A stretch of DNA of 64,000 bases, from positions 29,774 through 93,773 of the forward strand of contig CAZSXT010000012.1 in assembly GCA_964611435.1 (NCBI GenBank), written 5' to 3'. The notes under the pieces are model-generated. The model did not search any database. It saw nothing but the letters and a program-made list of their open reading frames with translations, and was not told where the DNA came from. This DNA comes from JAYPHU01 sp964611435. Lineage in GTDB: Bacteria > Pseudomonadota > Alphaproteobacteria > Rhodospirillales > UBA2165. The translations under genes were made by a program, and so were the position numbers. Numbering within the stretch: the stretch's first letter is position 1; the number at the start of each line of letters is the position of its first letter. Of the stretch, positions 52,209 to 60,934 are shown one piece after another.

Positions 52209-52271
52209 AGCCAGTTCTCCTTAGCTTTCAATAATTTAACCATATATCGCGGGGGGTCCCGAAGAGGCGCG

Positions 52272-52299
52272 ATTATAGGGAGAAAGCTCCCGAAGTCAA
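52272..52299 (-). promoter_or_regulatory. Near-consensus sigma-70 promoter for rpsM-rpsK-rpoA-rplQ
   Basis: On the minus strand TTGACT (52294-52299) and TATAAT (52272-52277) are separated by 16 bases. The start point would fall near 52265, in the adk-rpsM gap, leaving a leader of about 55 bases. The spacer contains the palindrome GGGAG-CTTT-CTCCC. This would give the alpha-operon genes their own transcript. Confidence 0.75.
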
Positions 52300-52314
52300 C
52301 TCGCGCAAGTTCGA

Positions 52315-52965
52315 TTATCCTGCCGCGATAACCCCCTTAATTTCGTCCAAAACTTCTTCCATGGGGCGATTGCCATCCACGGTCGTCAACGACCCATTTT
52401 TCTCGTAATACGGTAAAATCGGCGCCGTTTGTAATCTATAGGCCACAAGACGAGACCGCACGGTCTCTTCGTTGTCATCGGTACGGCGCACAAATTCAGT
52501 ATTGCCGCATTTGTCGCAGACGCCTTCTTCGGCCGGCTTCAGGAACGTATCGTGATAGCCGGCGCCGCATTCCGCACAGGAAAACCGGCCGCAAATGCGC
52601 TCCACGATCGCGTCTTCGTCCACATCTATCTGGATCACATGATCCATAACCTGTCCTTTTTCCGACAACATCGCGTCCAACGCCTCTGCCTGAGCCGTCG
52701 TCCGCGGAAAACCGTCCAAAATAATGCCCTTTGCCAACTCTTCGCCGTCCATTCGAGATGAAATCAACCCGATAATCATGTCGTCCGGCACCAATTGGCC
52801 CGCATCCATCAATTTCTTCGCCTCATTGCCGATCTCACTGCCCGCCTTGATTTCTTGCCGGAGCATTTCCCCGGTGGACAATTGGACCAGACCGTATTCC
52901 TCTACTAACCGTTCCGCCTGGGTCCCTTTCCCGGCGCCGGGAGGTCCCAGAAGAATCAGGTTCAT
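52315..52965 (-). CDS. adk: Adenylate kinase
   Basis: The 216-residue long-form enzyme has the P-loop LLGPPGAGKGTQA, the DGFPRTTAQAEALD motif and a LID with four Cys (CAECGAGYH and CDKCGNTEF), which implies a structural zinc. It interconverts ATP + AMP and 2 ADP. Its ATG overlaps the secY stop by 4 bases. Confidence 0.97.
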   Translation of the reverse strand: MNLILLGPPGAGKGTQAERLVEEYGLVQLSTGEMLRQEIKAGSEIGNEAKKLMDAGQLVPDDMIIGLISSRMDGEELAKGIILDGFPRTTAQAEALDAMLSEKGQVMDHVIQIDVDEDAIVERICGRFSCAECGAGYHDTFLKPAEEGVCDKCGNTEFVRRTDDNEETVRSRLVAYRLQTAPILPYYEKNGSLTTVDGNRPMEEVLDEIKGVIAAG

Positions 52966-54305
52966 CCCCGCCGTCCCTTCAATCTGGACTTCTTGATCAG
53001 CCCCTCATACTGATGGGCCAAAAGGTGAGATTGAATTTGCGCGACCGTATCCATGGTGACCGACACCACGATCAGCAAGCTGGTGCCGCCAAAGAAGAAC
53101 GGTACGCTAAACTCGGAAATCAACATTTCCGGCAGGATTGCCACGGCGACCAGATACACAGCGCCGACCACCGTTAACCGAGTCAGCACGTAATCCAAGT
53201 AATCGGCCGTGTTCTTGCCGGGCCGGATACCCGGGATAAAGCCGCCGTATTTTTTCAGATTGTCCGCGGTTTCCACCGGGTTAAACACGACCGCCGTATA
53301 GAAGAAGGCGAAGAACGCAATCAACACCGCAAACAGGATCAGGTATCCCGGCTGGCCCCGGCCCAGGAACAGCGCAATAGTGTTCAGGAATTCCGGTCCC
53401 TGGTTCGCCGACAATTGAATAACCGTGATCGGCATCAGCAACAGAGAGGACGCAAAAATCAGCGGAATTACGCCGGAGGTATTGATCTTCAACGGAATGT
53501 GGGAGCTTTCGCCACCGAACATTTTGTTGCCCTGCTGGCGCTTCGGATACTGAACCAGCACCCGGCGCTGAGCCCGTTCGACCCAAACAATACCGTAAAT
53601 AACCAAGATCGCGCCGATCAACAGGGCGCCGATCAGCGCAGATGACATGGCGCCGGTCCGGCCCAATTCCAGCGTGGCGGCCAGAGCACTGGGCAGTTCC
53701 GCCACAATACCGGCGAAGATAATCAGCGAGATGCCATTACCAACACCGCGCGCGGTCACCTGCTCACCCAGCCACATCAGGAAGATGGTGCCGCCGACCA
53801 ACGTAACCACCGTGGTAAACCGGAAAAACGCGCCGGGATCGATCACGGCGGAGCCGGCGGAGCTGGTCATGCCTTCAATGCCGACGGAAATTCCATAGGC
53901 CTGCGCCGCGGCAATCAGCACGGTGCCGTAGCGGGTGTATTGGTTGATCTTCTTGCGTCCCTGCTCCCCTTCTTTTTTGAGCTGACCCAATGTGGGGGAA
54001 ATGGACGTCATCAACTGCATGATAATGGCGGCGGAGATATACGGCATGATGTTCAGGGCAAAAATGGTCATACGCCCCAAAGCGCCGCCCGCGAACATAT
54101 TGAACATGCCCAAGATGCCGCCCGCCTGCTGACGGAAAATATCCTGCAGAATAACCGGATCAATGCCCGGCAGCGGAATATAGGTGCCCAGCCGGTAAAC
54201 AATCAGCGCGCCCAAGGTAAACCAAAGGCGTTTTTTCAACTCGGTCGCTTTAGAAAAAGCGCCGAAGTTGAGATTAGCGGCTAGTTGTTCGGCAGCAGAT
54301 GCCAT
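52962..54305 (-). CDS. secY: Protein translocase subunit SecY
   Basis: From the ATG 54303-54305, with AGGAG in front, the protein has 447 residues and ten transmembrane helices. It shows YRLGTYIPLPGID, GIMPYISAAIIMQLM-type segments (here NIMPYISAAIIMQL), KRQQGNKMFGG and the C-terminal FFFGGTSLLIVVSVTMDT. It forms the channel for exported and membrane proteins. A GTG two codons earlier overlaps the ribosome binding site and was not used. Confidence 0.96.
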   Translation of the reverse strand: MASAAEQLAANLNFGAFSKATELKKRLWFTLGALIVYRLGTYIPLPGIDPVILQDIFRQQAGGILGMFNMFAGGALGRMTIFALNIMPYISAAIIMQLMTSISPTLGQLKKEGEQGRKKINQYTRYGTVLIAAAQAYGISVGIEGMTSSAGSAVIDPGAFFRFTTVVTLVGGTIFLMWLGEQVTARGVGNGISLIIFAGIVAELPSALAATLELGRTGAMSSALIGALLIGAILVIYGIVWVERAQRRVLVQYPKRQQGNKMFGGESSHIPLKINTSGVIPLIFASSLLLMPITVIQLSANQGPEFLNTIALFLGRGQPGYLILFAVLIAFFAFFYTAVVFNPVETADNLKKYGGFIPGIRPGKNTADYLDYVLTRLTVVGAVYLVAVAILPEMLISEFSVPFFFGGTSLLIVVSVTMDTVAQIQSHLLAHQYEGLIKKSRLKGRRG

Positions 54306-54364
54306 GTTCACTCCTGGGCCCGGTTCGGCCCCCGTTCAACTCTAGGAACGACGCCGTTGGGCGT

Positions 54365-54967
54365 TTATTCCTCGTCGCCGCCCTCTTCAGCAGCCGGCGC
54401 GTCGGCATCAGCCTCGGCGTCATCTTCGGCAGCGGCCTTTTTCGGCGTGGCCGCATCTTTCTTAGCTTGTGATTTGGCCGATTTTTCCCGGGCTTCAAGT
54501 TCAACCTTAGTCGGCGCCGGCAAAATCACCTTGCCCCCTGCGCCTTCAACGGCGGCGATGGCGGATTTGGTTGCGCCGGCAACCTCGATCTCGATCTTCG
54601 CGCTCAATTCACCCTGGCCCAGCAGCCGGACGCCATCTTTGTTGTTGCGGATCAGACCAGCCTGCTGCAACGCATCGGCGTTGATTGCGCCATCGCTCAG
54701 CTTTTTCTCGTCGATCGCCTTCTGAAGTCGGCCGAGGTTCACGATCTCGTAGTTCTTGCGGAAGATATTGTTGAAGCCGCGCTTCGGCGTCCGCCGGTAG
54801 ATCGGCATCTGGCCGCCTTCAAACCCGACCATGGACACACCCGAACGGGATTTCTGACCTTTTTGGCCACGTCCGCCGGTCTTACCTTTGCCGGAACCTT
54901 CACCCCGTCCGACCCGCGTGCGGGACTTTCGGGCGCCTTCGTTATCGCGGATTTCGTTCAGTCTCAT
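54365..54967 (-). CDS. rplO: Ribosomal protein L15 (uL15) with acidic C-terminal tail
   Basis: The L15 core (about 1-150) has MRLNEIRDNEGARKSRTRVG, GRGQKGQKSRSG and MPIYRRTPKRGFNN. It is followed by a long Ala/Asp/Glu-rich tail (about 160-200) ending AEEGGDEE. L15 helps assemble the 50S subunit near the peptidyl centre. The tail is a lineage-type extension with no assigned role. Confidence 0.95.
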   Translation of the reverse strand: MRLNEIRDNEGARKSRTRVGRGEGSGKGKTGGRGQKGQKSRSGVSMVGFEGGQMPIYRRTPKRGFNNIFRKNYEIVNLGRLQKAIDEKKLSDGAINADALQQAGLIRNNKDGVRLLGQGELSAKIEIEVAGATKSAIAAVEGAGGKVILPAPTKVELEAREKSAKSQAKKDAATPKKAAAEDDAEADADAPAAEEGGDEE

Positions 54968-55002
54968 TGTACTCGTCCTTAAAATTCACCTTGGCCGGGG
55001 AT

Positions 55003-55185
55003 TTAGGCGCTTTCTTCGACCCGGACCAGATGGCTGACCTTGTTAATCATGCCGCGCACCGCCGGCGTGTCTTCCAGCGTGCGGGTGCGGTTCATTTTGT
55101 TCAGACCCAGACCCTTCAGCGTATCGCGCTGATCTTTCGGACGGCCGATGGGGCTGCCGATTTGCGTAACGGTAACCGTCGCCAT
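55003..55185 (-). CDS. rpmD: Ribosomal protein L30 (uL30)
   Basis: The 60-residue protein, MATVTVTQIGSPIGRPKDQR then GLGLNKMNRTRTLEDTP, is the short bacterial L30. It sits between rpsE and rplO in the usual spc order, 2 bases after the rpsE stop. Confidence 0.95.
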   Translation of the reverse strand: MATVTVTQIGSPIGRPKDQRDTLKGLGLNKMNRTRTLEDTPAVRGMINKVSHLVRVEESA

Positions 55186-55187
55186 GA

Positions 55188-55751
55188 CTATTGCTCCTTG
55201 GCCGCGGCGGCAGCGCCATCACGGCGGCTGACAATATCGCTGACCTTTTTACCCCGCTTCGCCGCAATCGAACGCGGTGAAACCAAATTCTCGAGGGCGT
55301 TGATCGTCGCCTTCACCATGTTGTGCGGGTTGGGGCTGCCGTTGGATTTGGCAACCACGTCCTGCACGCCCAGGGTCTCGAACACAGCGCGCATCGGGCC
55401 ACCGGCAATAATACCCGTGCCCGGAGGGGCCGCGCGAACGACGACTTTACCCGCGCCATAGCGGCCGGTCACATCATGATGCAGGGTCCGGCCCTCACGC
55501 AGCGGCACCCGGATCAGCTTGCGCTTCGCGGCTTCCGTCGCCTTGCGGATTGCTTCCGGGACTTCGCGGGCCTTACCGCTGCCGAAGCCAACCCGGCCAC
55601 GGCCGTCACCGACGACGACCAGCGCGGCAAAGCCGAACCGCCGGCCACCTTTGACCACTTTGGCGACACGGTTGATGCCGACAAGTTTGTCGATCAGTTC
55701 CGGATCTTCTCGATCCCTGTTGTCCCGATCTCCGCGAGGTTCTCGTGCCAT
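55188..55751 (-). CDS. rpsE: Ribosomal protein S5 (uS5)
   Basis: The 187-residue protein has the RNA-binding N-domain (LVGINRVAKVVKGGRRFGFAALVVVGDGRG) and the C-domain GAGKVVVRAAPPGTGIIAGGPMRAVFE. An Arg/Asp-rich leader (about 1-18, MAREPRGDRDNRDRED) and a short Ala-rich tail extend it. S5 shapes decoding accuracy at the mRNA entry channel. Confidence 0.96.
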   Translation of the reverse strand: MAREPRGDRDNRDREDPELIDKLVGINRVAKVVKGGRRFGFAALVVVGDGRGRVGFGSGKAREVPEAIRKATEAAKRKLIRVPLREGRTLHHDVTGRYGAGKVVVRAAPPGTGIIAGGPMRAVFETLGVQDVVAKSNGSPNPHNMVKATINALENLVSPRSIAAKRGKKVSDIVSRRDGAAAAAKEQ

Positions 55752-55762
55752 ATCCCTCTCTC

Positions 55763-56125
55763 CTAAAACGACAGGCCGGCTTCGCGAGCCGCCTCGGCCA
55801 GGGCCTTGACCCGGCCGTGATATAAATAAGCGCCGCGATCAAACACGACTTGCTCGACGCCGGCTTTCTTTGCCCGTTCGGCGACCAGCTTGCCGACTTC
55901 GCCGGCGGCCTCGACCGTGCTTCCATTCTTCAGCGAGGAACGCAGGTCCTTTTCCAGGCTGGACGCAGAGGCAATCGTGTTGCCGCTCTTGTCGTCGATG
56001 ACCTGGGCGTAGATGTGACGGCCGGACCGGAAAACGGACAGGCGCACCCGCCCACGGGAGCGTTTGGATATCTTGCCCCGGACCCGCCCGCGACGGCGAT
56101 CGAAAAGCTGTTTGCTCGTTTTCAT
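55763..56125 (-). CDS. rplR: Ribosomal protein L18 (uL18)
   Basis: The 120-residue protein has the basic start FDRRRGRVRGKISKRSRGR, then LSVFRSGRHIYAQVIDD and the C-terminal VVFDRGAYLYHGRVKALAEAAREAGL. It binds 5S rRNA. It lies 3 bases after rplF and 11 before rpsE. Confidence 0.96.
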   Translation of the reverse strand: MKTSKQLFDRRRGRVRGKISKRSRGRVRLSVFRSGRHIYAQVIDDKSGNTIASASSLEKDLRSSLKNGSTVEAAGEVGKLVAERAKKAGVEQVVFDRGAYLYHGRVKALAEAAREAGLSF

Positions 56126-56128
56126 GGC

Positions 56129-56662
56129 TTACTTCTTCTTTCCTTCCTTGCGGACGATTTGTTCTTCCTTGTATTTCACGCCCTTGCCCTTAAAGGGTTC
56201 CGGCGGACGGAAGGAACGGATCTTCGCGGCGACACTTCCCACCTCCTGCTTGTCCGCGCCGGTAATCGTAACCTCGGTTTGGGACGGGCAGTCGATTTTT
56301 ATACCTTCAGGAATCGGGAACTTTACTTCGTGGCTATAACCCAGTTGCAGAACCAAATCCTTACCCTGCACCGCGGCACGGTAGCCGACGCCGTTGATCT
56401 CCAATTCCCGGGTGAAACCTTCGCTGACGCCAACAATCACGTTGCTGGCGAGGCTACGATAGGTTCCCCACATTTTACGGGCCGTCATCGAATCATTGAC
56501 CGGTTTGACCCACAACTGATTTTCCTCAATCGACGGCTCTACATCATCCACGAACGTGAGGCTGAGTTCACCGAGCTTACCTTTGGCGGTCAGCTCCCGT
56601 CCTTGCAGATCAACATTGACCCCATCGGGAATATAGACCGGGATTAACCCTACGCGAGACAT
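56129..56662 (-). CDS. rplF: Ribosomal protein L6 (uL6)
   Basis: The 177-residue protein has the two-fold L6 repeat, ending with IRSFRPPEPFKGKGVKYKEE. It starts MSRVGLIPVYIPDGVNV. It lies at the base of the factor-binding region of 50S. The gene follows rpsH by 21 bases. Confidence 0.96.
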   Translation of the reverse strand: MSRVGLIPVYIPDGVNVDLQGRELTAKGKLGELSLTFVDDVEPSIEENQLWVKPVNDSMTARKMWGTYRSLASNVIVGVSEGFTRELEINGVGYRAAVQGKDLVLQLGYSHEVKFPIPEGIKIDCPSQTEVTITGADKQEVGSVAAKIRSFRPPEPFKGKGVKYKEEQIVRKEGKKK

Positions 56663-56683
56663 TTTCCTACGGCCTCCTCAACC

Positions 56684-57082
56684 CTAGAATACGTGACACA
56701 GGACTTCGCCGCCGACATTCGCCTCGCGGGCTTCCGCGTCGGACATAACGCCCCGCGGTGTCGACAGAATGGCGATGCCGAGGCCGTTATAGACTTTCGG
56801 CAGGTCCTTGATTTTCGAATACACACGGCAGCCCGGACGGGACACGCGATTGATCTCGCGGATCACCGGCTCACCATCGAAATACTTGAGCTCGATCTTA
56901 ATTTCATCGATGCCGGTCTTCACGTTATAGCGTTCGAAGTTCCGGATGTAGCCTTCACGGCGGAGCACATCGAGAAGATTTTCGCGCAGCTTGGACGCCG
57001 GCGCGACAATCGAATCCTTTTTGGCCTGTTGGCCGTTACGAATGCGGGTTAACAAGTCCGCTACGGGATCAGTCATAGACAT
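56684..57082 (-). CDS. rpsH: Ribosomal protein S8 (uS8)
   Basis: I start at ATG 57080-57082 (MSMTDPVADLLTRIRNGQ), with GGAG upstream, for 132 residues. The C-terminal STPRGVMSDAEAREANVGGEVLCHVF is the S8 hallmark. Longer frames run into rpsN and are not conserved. S8 binds 16S helix 21 and represses the spc operon in E. coli. Confidence 0.96.
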   Translation of the reverse strand: MSMTDPVADLLTRIRNGQQAKKDSIVAPASKLRENLLDVLRREGYIRNFERYNVKTGIDEIKIELKYFDGEPVIREINRVSRPGCRVYSKIKDLPKVYNGLGIAILSTPRGVMSDAEAREANVGGEVLCHVF

Positions 57083-57098
57083 CTTTGGCGTCTCTCCT

Positions 57099-57404
57099 TT
57101 ACCAGCTCGACTTGACCATGCCGGGGATCTGCCCCAGCGACGCAAGGTCGCGCAAAGCGATACGCGACAGACGGAATTTGCGGTAGTTACCGCGGCCACG
57201 GCCGGACACATCACAACGCAGACGCACACGAGTCTTCGAAGAGTTGCGCGGCAGTTCCGCAAGTTTCAGCCAGGCATTGAAACGGTCCTCGGCGCTCGCA
57301 TTTTGATCTTTCGCGATTGCCTTTAACGCGGCGCGCTTTTCGGCATATTGGGCCGACATGCGCATGCGCTTCTTGTTCCGTTCGATGACGCTCTTTTTGG
57401 CCAT
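57099..57404 (-). CDS. rpsN: Ribosomal protein S14 (uS14), zinc-free type
   Basis: The 101-residue long form starts MAKKSVIERNKKRMRM and has RCDVSGRGRGNYRKFRLSRIALRDLASLGQIPG. It lacks the CxxC...CxxC zinc motif of the short form. It lies between rplE and rpsH. Confidence 0.96.
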   Translation of the reverse strand: MAKKSVIERNKKRMRMSAQYAEKRAALKAIAKDQNASAEDRFNAWLKLAELPRNSSKTRVRLRCDVSGRGRGNYRKFRLSRIALRDLASLGQIPGMVKSSW

Positions 57405-57425
57405 CCTAAATCTCCGTCCCTATCT

Positions 57426-57965
57426 CTAGTTATTGAATGGCATGTTGAATTCGCGCAGAAGCTCGCGGGCTTCGTCGTCCGAACTCGCCGTGGTGCAAAT
57501 CACCACGTCCATACCCCGAATTTGATCGACACGATCGTAGTCGATCTCCGGAAAAATGATCTGTTCCTTGATGCCCAAAGCGAAATTACCCCGGCCGTCA
57601 AAGCTTTTGCCCGAAATACCGCGGAAGTCGCGGACACGCGGCAAGGCAACGTTGACCAGGCGGTCAAGGAACTCGTACATGCGCTCACCCCGGAGGGTAA
57701 CCTTGCAACCGACGATCATACCGTCGCGCAACTTAAACCCGGCGATGGATTTGCGGGCCTTGGTGACCACCGGCTTCTGACCGGCGATTGCCGTCATCTC
57801 ATCAACCGCAGACTCGATCTTCTTGCGGTCTTGAGAGGCCTCTCCCACACCCATGTTGAGCACAATCTTATCCAGCTTCGGCACCTGCATCGGATTGGTG
57901 TAGTTCAACCGTTCCATCAGCTTCTGCCGGATTTCAGAATCGAACGTATCGCGTAAGCGAGCCAT
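57426..57965 (-). CDS. rplE: Ribosomal protein L5 (uL5)
   Basis: The 179-residue protein has MQVPKLDKIVLNMGVGEAS, GQKPVVTKARKSIAGFKLR and PEIDYDRVDQIRGMDV. It binds 5S rRNA and touches the 30S head. It lies 11 bases after rplX and 21 bases before rpsN. Confidence 0.96.
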   Translation of the reverse strand: MARLRDTFDSEIRQKLMERLNYTNPMQVPKLDKIVLNMGVGEASQDRKKIESAVDEMTAIAGQKPVVTKARKSIAGFKLRDGMIVGCKVTLRGERMYEFLDRLVNVALPRVRDFRGISGKSFDGRGNFALGIKEQIIFPEIDYDRVDQIRGMDVVICTTASSDDEARELLREFNMPFNN

Positions 57966-57976
57966 TTCAAAAATCC

Positions 57977-58294
57977 TTATAAATCAACTACTTCGCCGGA
58001 CCGCTTCGCATAGCGGACACGGCGGCCATCTTCCAAAACCTTGGTGCCGACGCGGGTCGGCTTGTCATCCGACGGGTCCACATGGGCCAGGTTGGAAACA
58101 TGAATGGTAGCTTCTTTTTCGATGATGCCACCGGCGCCGGCCTGCGACGGCGCGGTGTGACGCTTCACCATATTGACGCCCTGAACAATCGCCCGGTCAC
58201 GCGCCGGGATCGTCTTCAGAACTTCACCGGTTTTACCTTTGTCACGGCCGGTCAGGACCACAACCTTGTCGCCTTTTTTGATATGCGCAACCAT
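57977..58294 (-). CDS. rplX: Ribosomal protein L24 (uL24)
   Basis: The 105-residue protein has the KOW motif IKKGDKVVVLTGRDKGKTGEV near its start and GVNMVKRHTAPSQ. It is an early assembly protein of 50S. Its ATG overlaps the rplN stop by one base. Confidence 0.96.
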   Translation of the reverse strand: MVAHIKKGDKVVVLTGRDKGKTGEVLKTIPARDRAIVQGVNMVKRHTAPSQAGAGGIIEKEATIHVSNLAHVDPSDDKPTRVGTKVLEDGRRVRYAKRSGEVVDL

Positions 58295-58662
58295 TACAGC
58301 ACCTCCGGCGCGAGCGAAATAATCTTCATGTAGCTCTTGCTGCGCAGCTCACGAGTCACCGGGCCGAAAATCCGGGTACCGATGGGCTCGTTCTGGTTGT
58401 TGATCAACACGGCGGCATTGCTGTCAAAGCGAATCGCGCTGCCATCGGGGCGGCGGATCTCCTTGGCCGTGCGCACCACGACGGCGCGGTGCATTTCACC
58501 CTTCTTCACGCGTCCGCGTGGAATGGCCTCTTTAACCGACACCACGATTACATCGCCGACCGAAGCAAATTTGCGCTTCGAACCGCCGAGAACCTTGATG
58601 CACTGCACCCGTCGCGCGCCGGAATTATCCGCCACTTCCAGGTTGGTTTGCATCTGAATCAT
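58294..58662 (-). CDS. rplN: Ribosomal protein L14 (uL14)
   Basis: From ATG 58660-58662 (MIQMQTNLEVADNSGARRVQ) the protein has 122 residues, the standard size. It shows GDVIVVSVKEAIPRGRVKKG and GTRIFGPVTRELRSK. Longer frames overlap rpsQ and are not conserved. It makes an intersubunit bridge. Confidence 0.96.
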   Translation of the reverse strand: MIQMQTNLEVADNSGARRVQCIKVLGGSKRKFASVGDVIVVSVKEAIPRGRVKKGEMHRAVVVRTAKEIRRPDGSAIRFDSNAAVLINNQNEPIGTRIFGPVTRELRSKSYMKIISLAPEVL

Positions 58663-58691
58663 CTGCTTACGTCCTTCTACTTCACCACGCC

Positions 58692-58928
58692 TTAACCGGC
58701 GTCGGCGATTACTTCCCAGCGTTTGGTCTTCGACAGCGGCCGGCATTCCTGAATGCTGACAATGTCCCCAACCTTGCACGCGTTATTTTCGTCATGGGCG
58801 TGATAACGCTTCGAGCGCTTGATGTATTTTTTGTACAGGGGATGGGCGAACTTACGTTCGACATTTACGACGACCGTCTTGTCCATTTTGTCGCTAACAA
58901 CGACACCCTGCATAATTCGCTTCGGCAT
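58692..58928 (-). CDS. rpsQ: Ribosomal protein S17 (uS17)
   Basis: The ATG 58926-58928 has AGGAG 8 bases upstream and gives 78 residues. The protein has MPKRIMQGVVVSDKMDKTVVV, then KKYIKRSKRYHAHDENN and IQECRPLSKTKRW. It is a primary 16S-binding protein. Confidence 0.96.
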   Translation of the reverse strand: MPKRIMQGVVVSDKMDKTVVVNVERKFAHPLYKKYIKRSKRYHAHDENNACKVGDIVSIQECRPLSKTKRWEVIADAG

Positions 58929-58940
58929 CACTAAAACTCC

Positions 58941-59141
58941 TTAGGAGGCGGCTTCCCGCGTCTTTTCCTTCAAAATTGTCTTTACCCGGGCAAGGTCACG
59001 GCGGACCGCACGGACGCGGGCAGTATTCTCGAGCTGACCACTGGCTTGCTGGAAGCGCAGACTAAAGGCTTCCTTGGCCAGGTCGTTCACATGATCGTTC
59101 AGCTCATCGACCGTCTTGGTGCGCAGATCTTCGGCTTTCAT
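58941..59141 (-). CDS. rpmC: Ribosomal protein L29 (uL29)
   Basis: A 66-residue helical hairpin protein: MKAEDLRTKTVDELNDHV, then KEAFSLRFQQASGQLENTARVR. It borders the exit tunnel. It lies 3 bases after rplP. Confidence 0.95.
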   Translation of the reverse strand: MKAEDLRTKTVDELNDHVNDLAKEAFSLRFQQASGQLENTARVRAVRRDLARVKTILKEKTREAAS

Positions 59142-59144
59142 TGC

Positions 59145-59564
59145 TTAATCTCCCGCGCCCAGGCGTTGGACGAATTTGGTCTGGTTCGGCAGTTTTGCCG
59201 CCGCCAGCTCAAACGCCCGGCGGGCAATCCCTTCCGGCACACCATCGATTTCGAACATGATGCGGCCGGGTTTAACCCGGGCGATCCAATATTCGGGCGT
59301 ACCCTTACCTTTACCCTGACGAACTTCCGCCGGTTTGGTCGACACAGGAATATCCGGGAAGATGCGGATCCATACACGGCCGGCGCGTTTCATATGCCGG
59401 GTCATGGTCCGCCGCGCCGCCTCGATCTGGCGGGCGGTAATCCTGCCTGGGGTCATCGCCTTTAAGCCATAGGCCCCGAAGTTCAACGCGGAGCCACCCT
59501 TGGCATTCCCGTGAATCCGGCCCTTATGGGCTTTCCGGAATTTTGTTCTTTTCGGCTGAAGCAT
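59145..59564 (-). CDS. rplP: Ribosomal protein L16 (uL16)
   Basis: The 139-residue protein starts MLQPKRTKFRKAHKGRIHG. It has GRITARQIEAARRTMTRHMKRAG and RVKPGRIMFEIDG, and binds near the A-site tRNA. It follows rpsC by 18 bases. Confidence 0.96.
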   Translation of the reverse strand: MLQPKRTKFRKAHKGRIHGNAKGGSALNFGAYGLKAMTPGRITARQIEAARRTMTRHMKRAGRVWIRIFPDIPVSTKPAEVRQGKGKGTPEYWIARVKPGRIMFEIDGVPEGIARRAFELAAAKLPNQTKFVQRLGAGD

Positions 59565-59582
59565 TTGTCCGTTCCTTGACCC

Positions 59583-60263
59583 TTAACGCTGCGGCTGTTG
59601 TTCCAAGGCGCGTTTTTCAACGGCCATCGGATCGTGAGCCAAAATTTCACCGCGATAGACCCAAACCTTCACACCGCAGATGCCGTACGTGGTCTTGGCC
59701 CGCGCGGTGCCATAATCGATATCAGCGCGGAGCGTGTGCAGCGGCACCTGCCCTTCGCGATACCATTCAGTCCGGGCAATTTCCGCACCGCCCAACCGGC
59801 CGGCGCAGTTAATACGAATACCCTCGGCGCCGAGGCGCATGGCCGACTGTACGGCCCGCTTCATGGCGCGGCGGAATGCAATCCGGCGCTCCAACTGCTG
59901 GGCGATATTCTCGGCGATCAACTGGGCGTCGATTTCCGGCTTGCGGATTTCAACAATGTTCAGGCTGACATCGCCACCGGTGCGGCGCGCCAGTTCGGCC
60001 CGCAACGTCTCGATATCGGCGCCTTTCTTGCCGATGACCACACCCGGACGAGCCGTGTGGATCGTCACCCGCGCGCGGCGCGCCGGACGTTCAATCACGA
60101 CCTTGCTGAGACCAGCCTGTTGCAGGCGGCTCTGAAGATAGCTCCGAAGCTCCAAATCCTCGTGCAGAAGATCGGCATAGCTGTTCTTGTCGGCGTACCA
60201 TCGGGAATCCCAGGTCCGGTTGATACCGACGCGAAAACCGATCGGATTAACTTTCTGCCCCAT
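59583..60263 (-). CDS. rpsC: Ribosomal protein S3 (uS3)
   Basis: The 226-residue protein starts MGQKVNPIGFRVGINRTWDS. It has the KH-domain motif VVIGKKGADIETLR and the C-terminal RLGGAEIARTEWYREGQVPLHTLRA. It forms part of the mRNA entry helicase site. Its ATG overlaps the rplV stop by one base. Confidence 0.96.
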   Translation of the reverse strand: MGQKVNPIGFRVGINRTWDSRWYADKNSYADLLHEDLELRSYLQSRLQQAGLSKVVIERPARRARVTIHTARPGVVIGKKGADIETLRAELARRTGGDVSLNIVEIRKPEIDAQLIAENIAQQLERRIAFRRAMKRAVQSAMRLGAEGIRINCAGRLGGAEIARTEWYREGQVPLHTLRADIDYGTARAKTTYGICGVKVWVYRGEILAHDPMAVEKRALEQQPQR

Positions 60264-60643
60264 TACGCCGTCTCCTCGCGCTCACGCACCACAATGGTTA
60301 AGTTGCTGAAGGGCTTCAAAATGCGCCCCACCCGGCCGCGAGCCCGGGCCTTCCAGCGTTTCATCACAAACTGGCGGCCGGCGGTCGCTTCGGCGACAAA
60401 CAGACGGTCCACATCCAGTTGCTGATTATTTTCCGCATTGGCGATCGCCGACTGCAGAACCTTCTTTACTTCACCGGCCACACGACGGCGGGAGAAGGTC
60501 AATTCGTTCAAGGCTTCCTCGCAGGACTTGCCCCGGATGCTCTGGGCCACCAGGTTCAACTTCTGCGGGCTGATGCGGATCGACTTGGAAAAAGCCTTCG
60601 CTTCGTTATCAGCCAGACGCCGGGGGGCTGCACTCTTGCCCAT
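60263..60643 (-). CDS. rplV: Ribosomal protein L22 (uL22)
   Basis: The 126-residue protein has IRISPQKLNLVAQSIRGKS, VLQSAIANAENN and the tunnel loop FVMKRWKARARGRVGRI. The macrolide-contact loop lies here. It follows rpsS by 2 bases. Confidence 0.96.
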   Translation of the reverse strand: MGKSAAPRRLADNEAKAFSKSIRISPQKLNLVAQSIRGKSCEEALNELTFSRRRVAGEVKKVLQSAIANAENNQQLDVDRLFVAEATAGRQFVMKRWKARARGRVGRILKPFSNLTIVVREREETA

Positions 60644-60645
60644 GA

Positions 60646-60924
60646 CTAGTCCCTCTTACCTTTCTTGTCCGCGGCGTGACCGTAATAATTGCGGGTCGGC
60701 GAAAACTCGCCCAATTTGTGACCCACCATGTTTTCAGTCACCAACACGGGGATGAATTTCTGGCCGTTGTAGACCCCAAAGGTCAGGCCAACGAATTGCG
60801 GCAGGATGGTGGAACGCCGGGACCAGGTCTTAATAACGTCATTACGACCGGATGCGCGGGCTGCCTCCGCCTTCTTCAGCATGTAACCGTCGACGAACGG
60901 TCCTTTCCAAACAGAACGAGACAC
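60646..60924 (-). CDS. rpsS: Ribosomal protein S19 (uS19)
   Basis: The 92-residue protein starts at GTG with AGGA in front. It has SRSVWKGPFVDGYMLKKAE, IKTWSRRSTILPQFVG and GHKLGEFSPTRNYYGH, the S19 pattern. It lies in the 30S head between rplB and rplV. Confidence 0.96.
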   Translation of the reverse strand: MSRSVWKGPFVDGYMLKKAEAARASGRNDVIKTWSRRSTILPQFVGLTFGVYNGQKFIPVLVTENMVGHKLGEFSPTRNYYGHAADKKGKRD

Positions 60925-60934
60925 AGTTCCTCCT

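Noticed and set aside
59598..60425. Long plus-strand reading frame opposite rpsC and rplV
   Set aside because: It is the mirror of conserved ribosomal genes in GC-rich DNA, with no family match.
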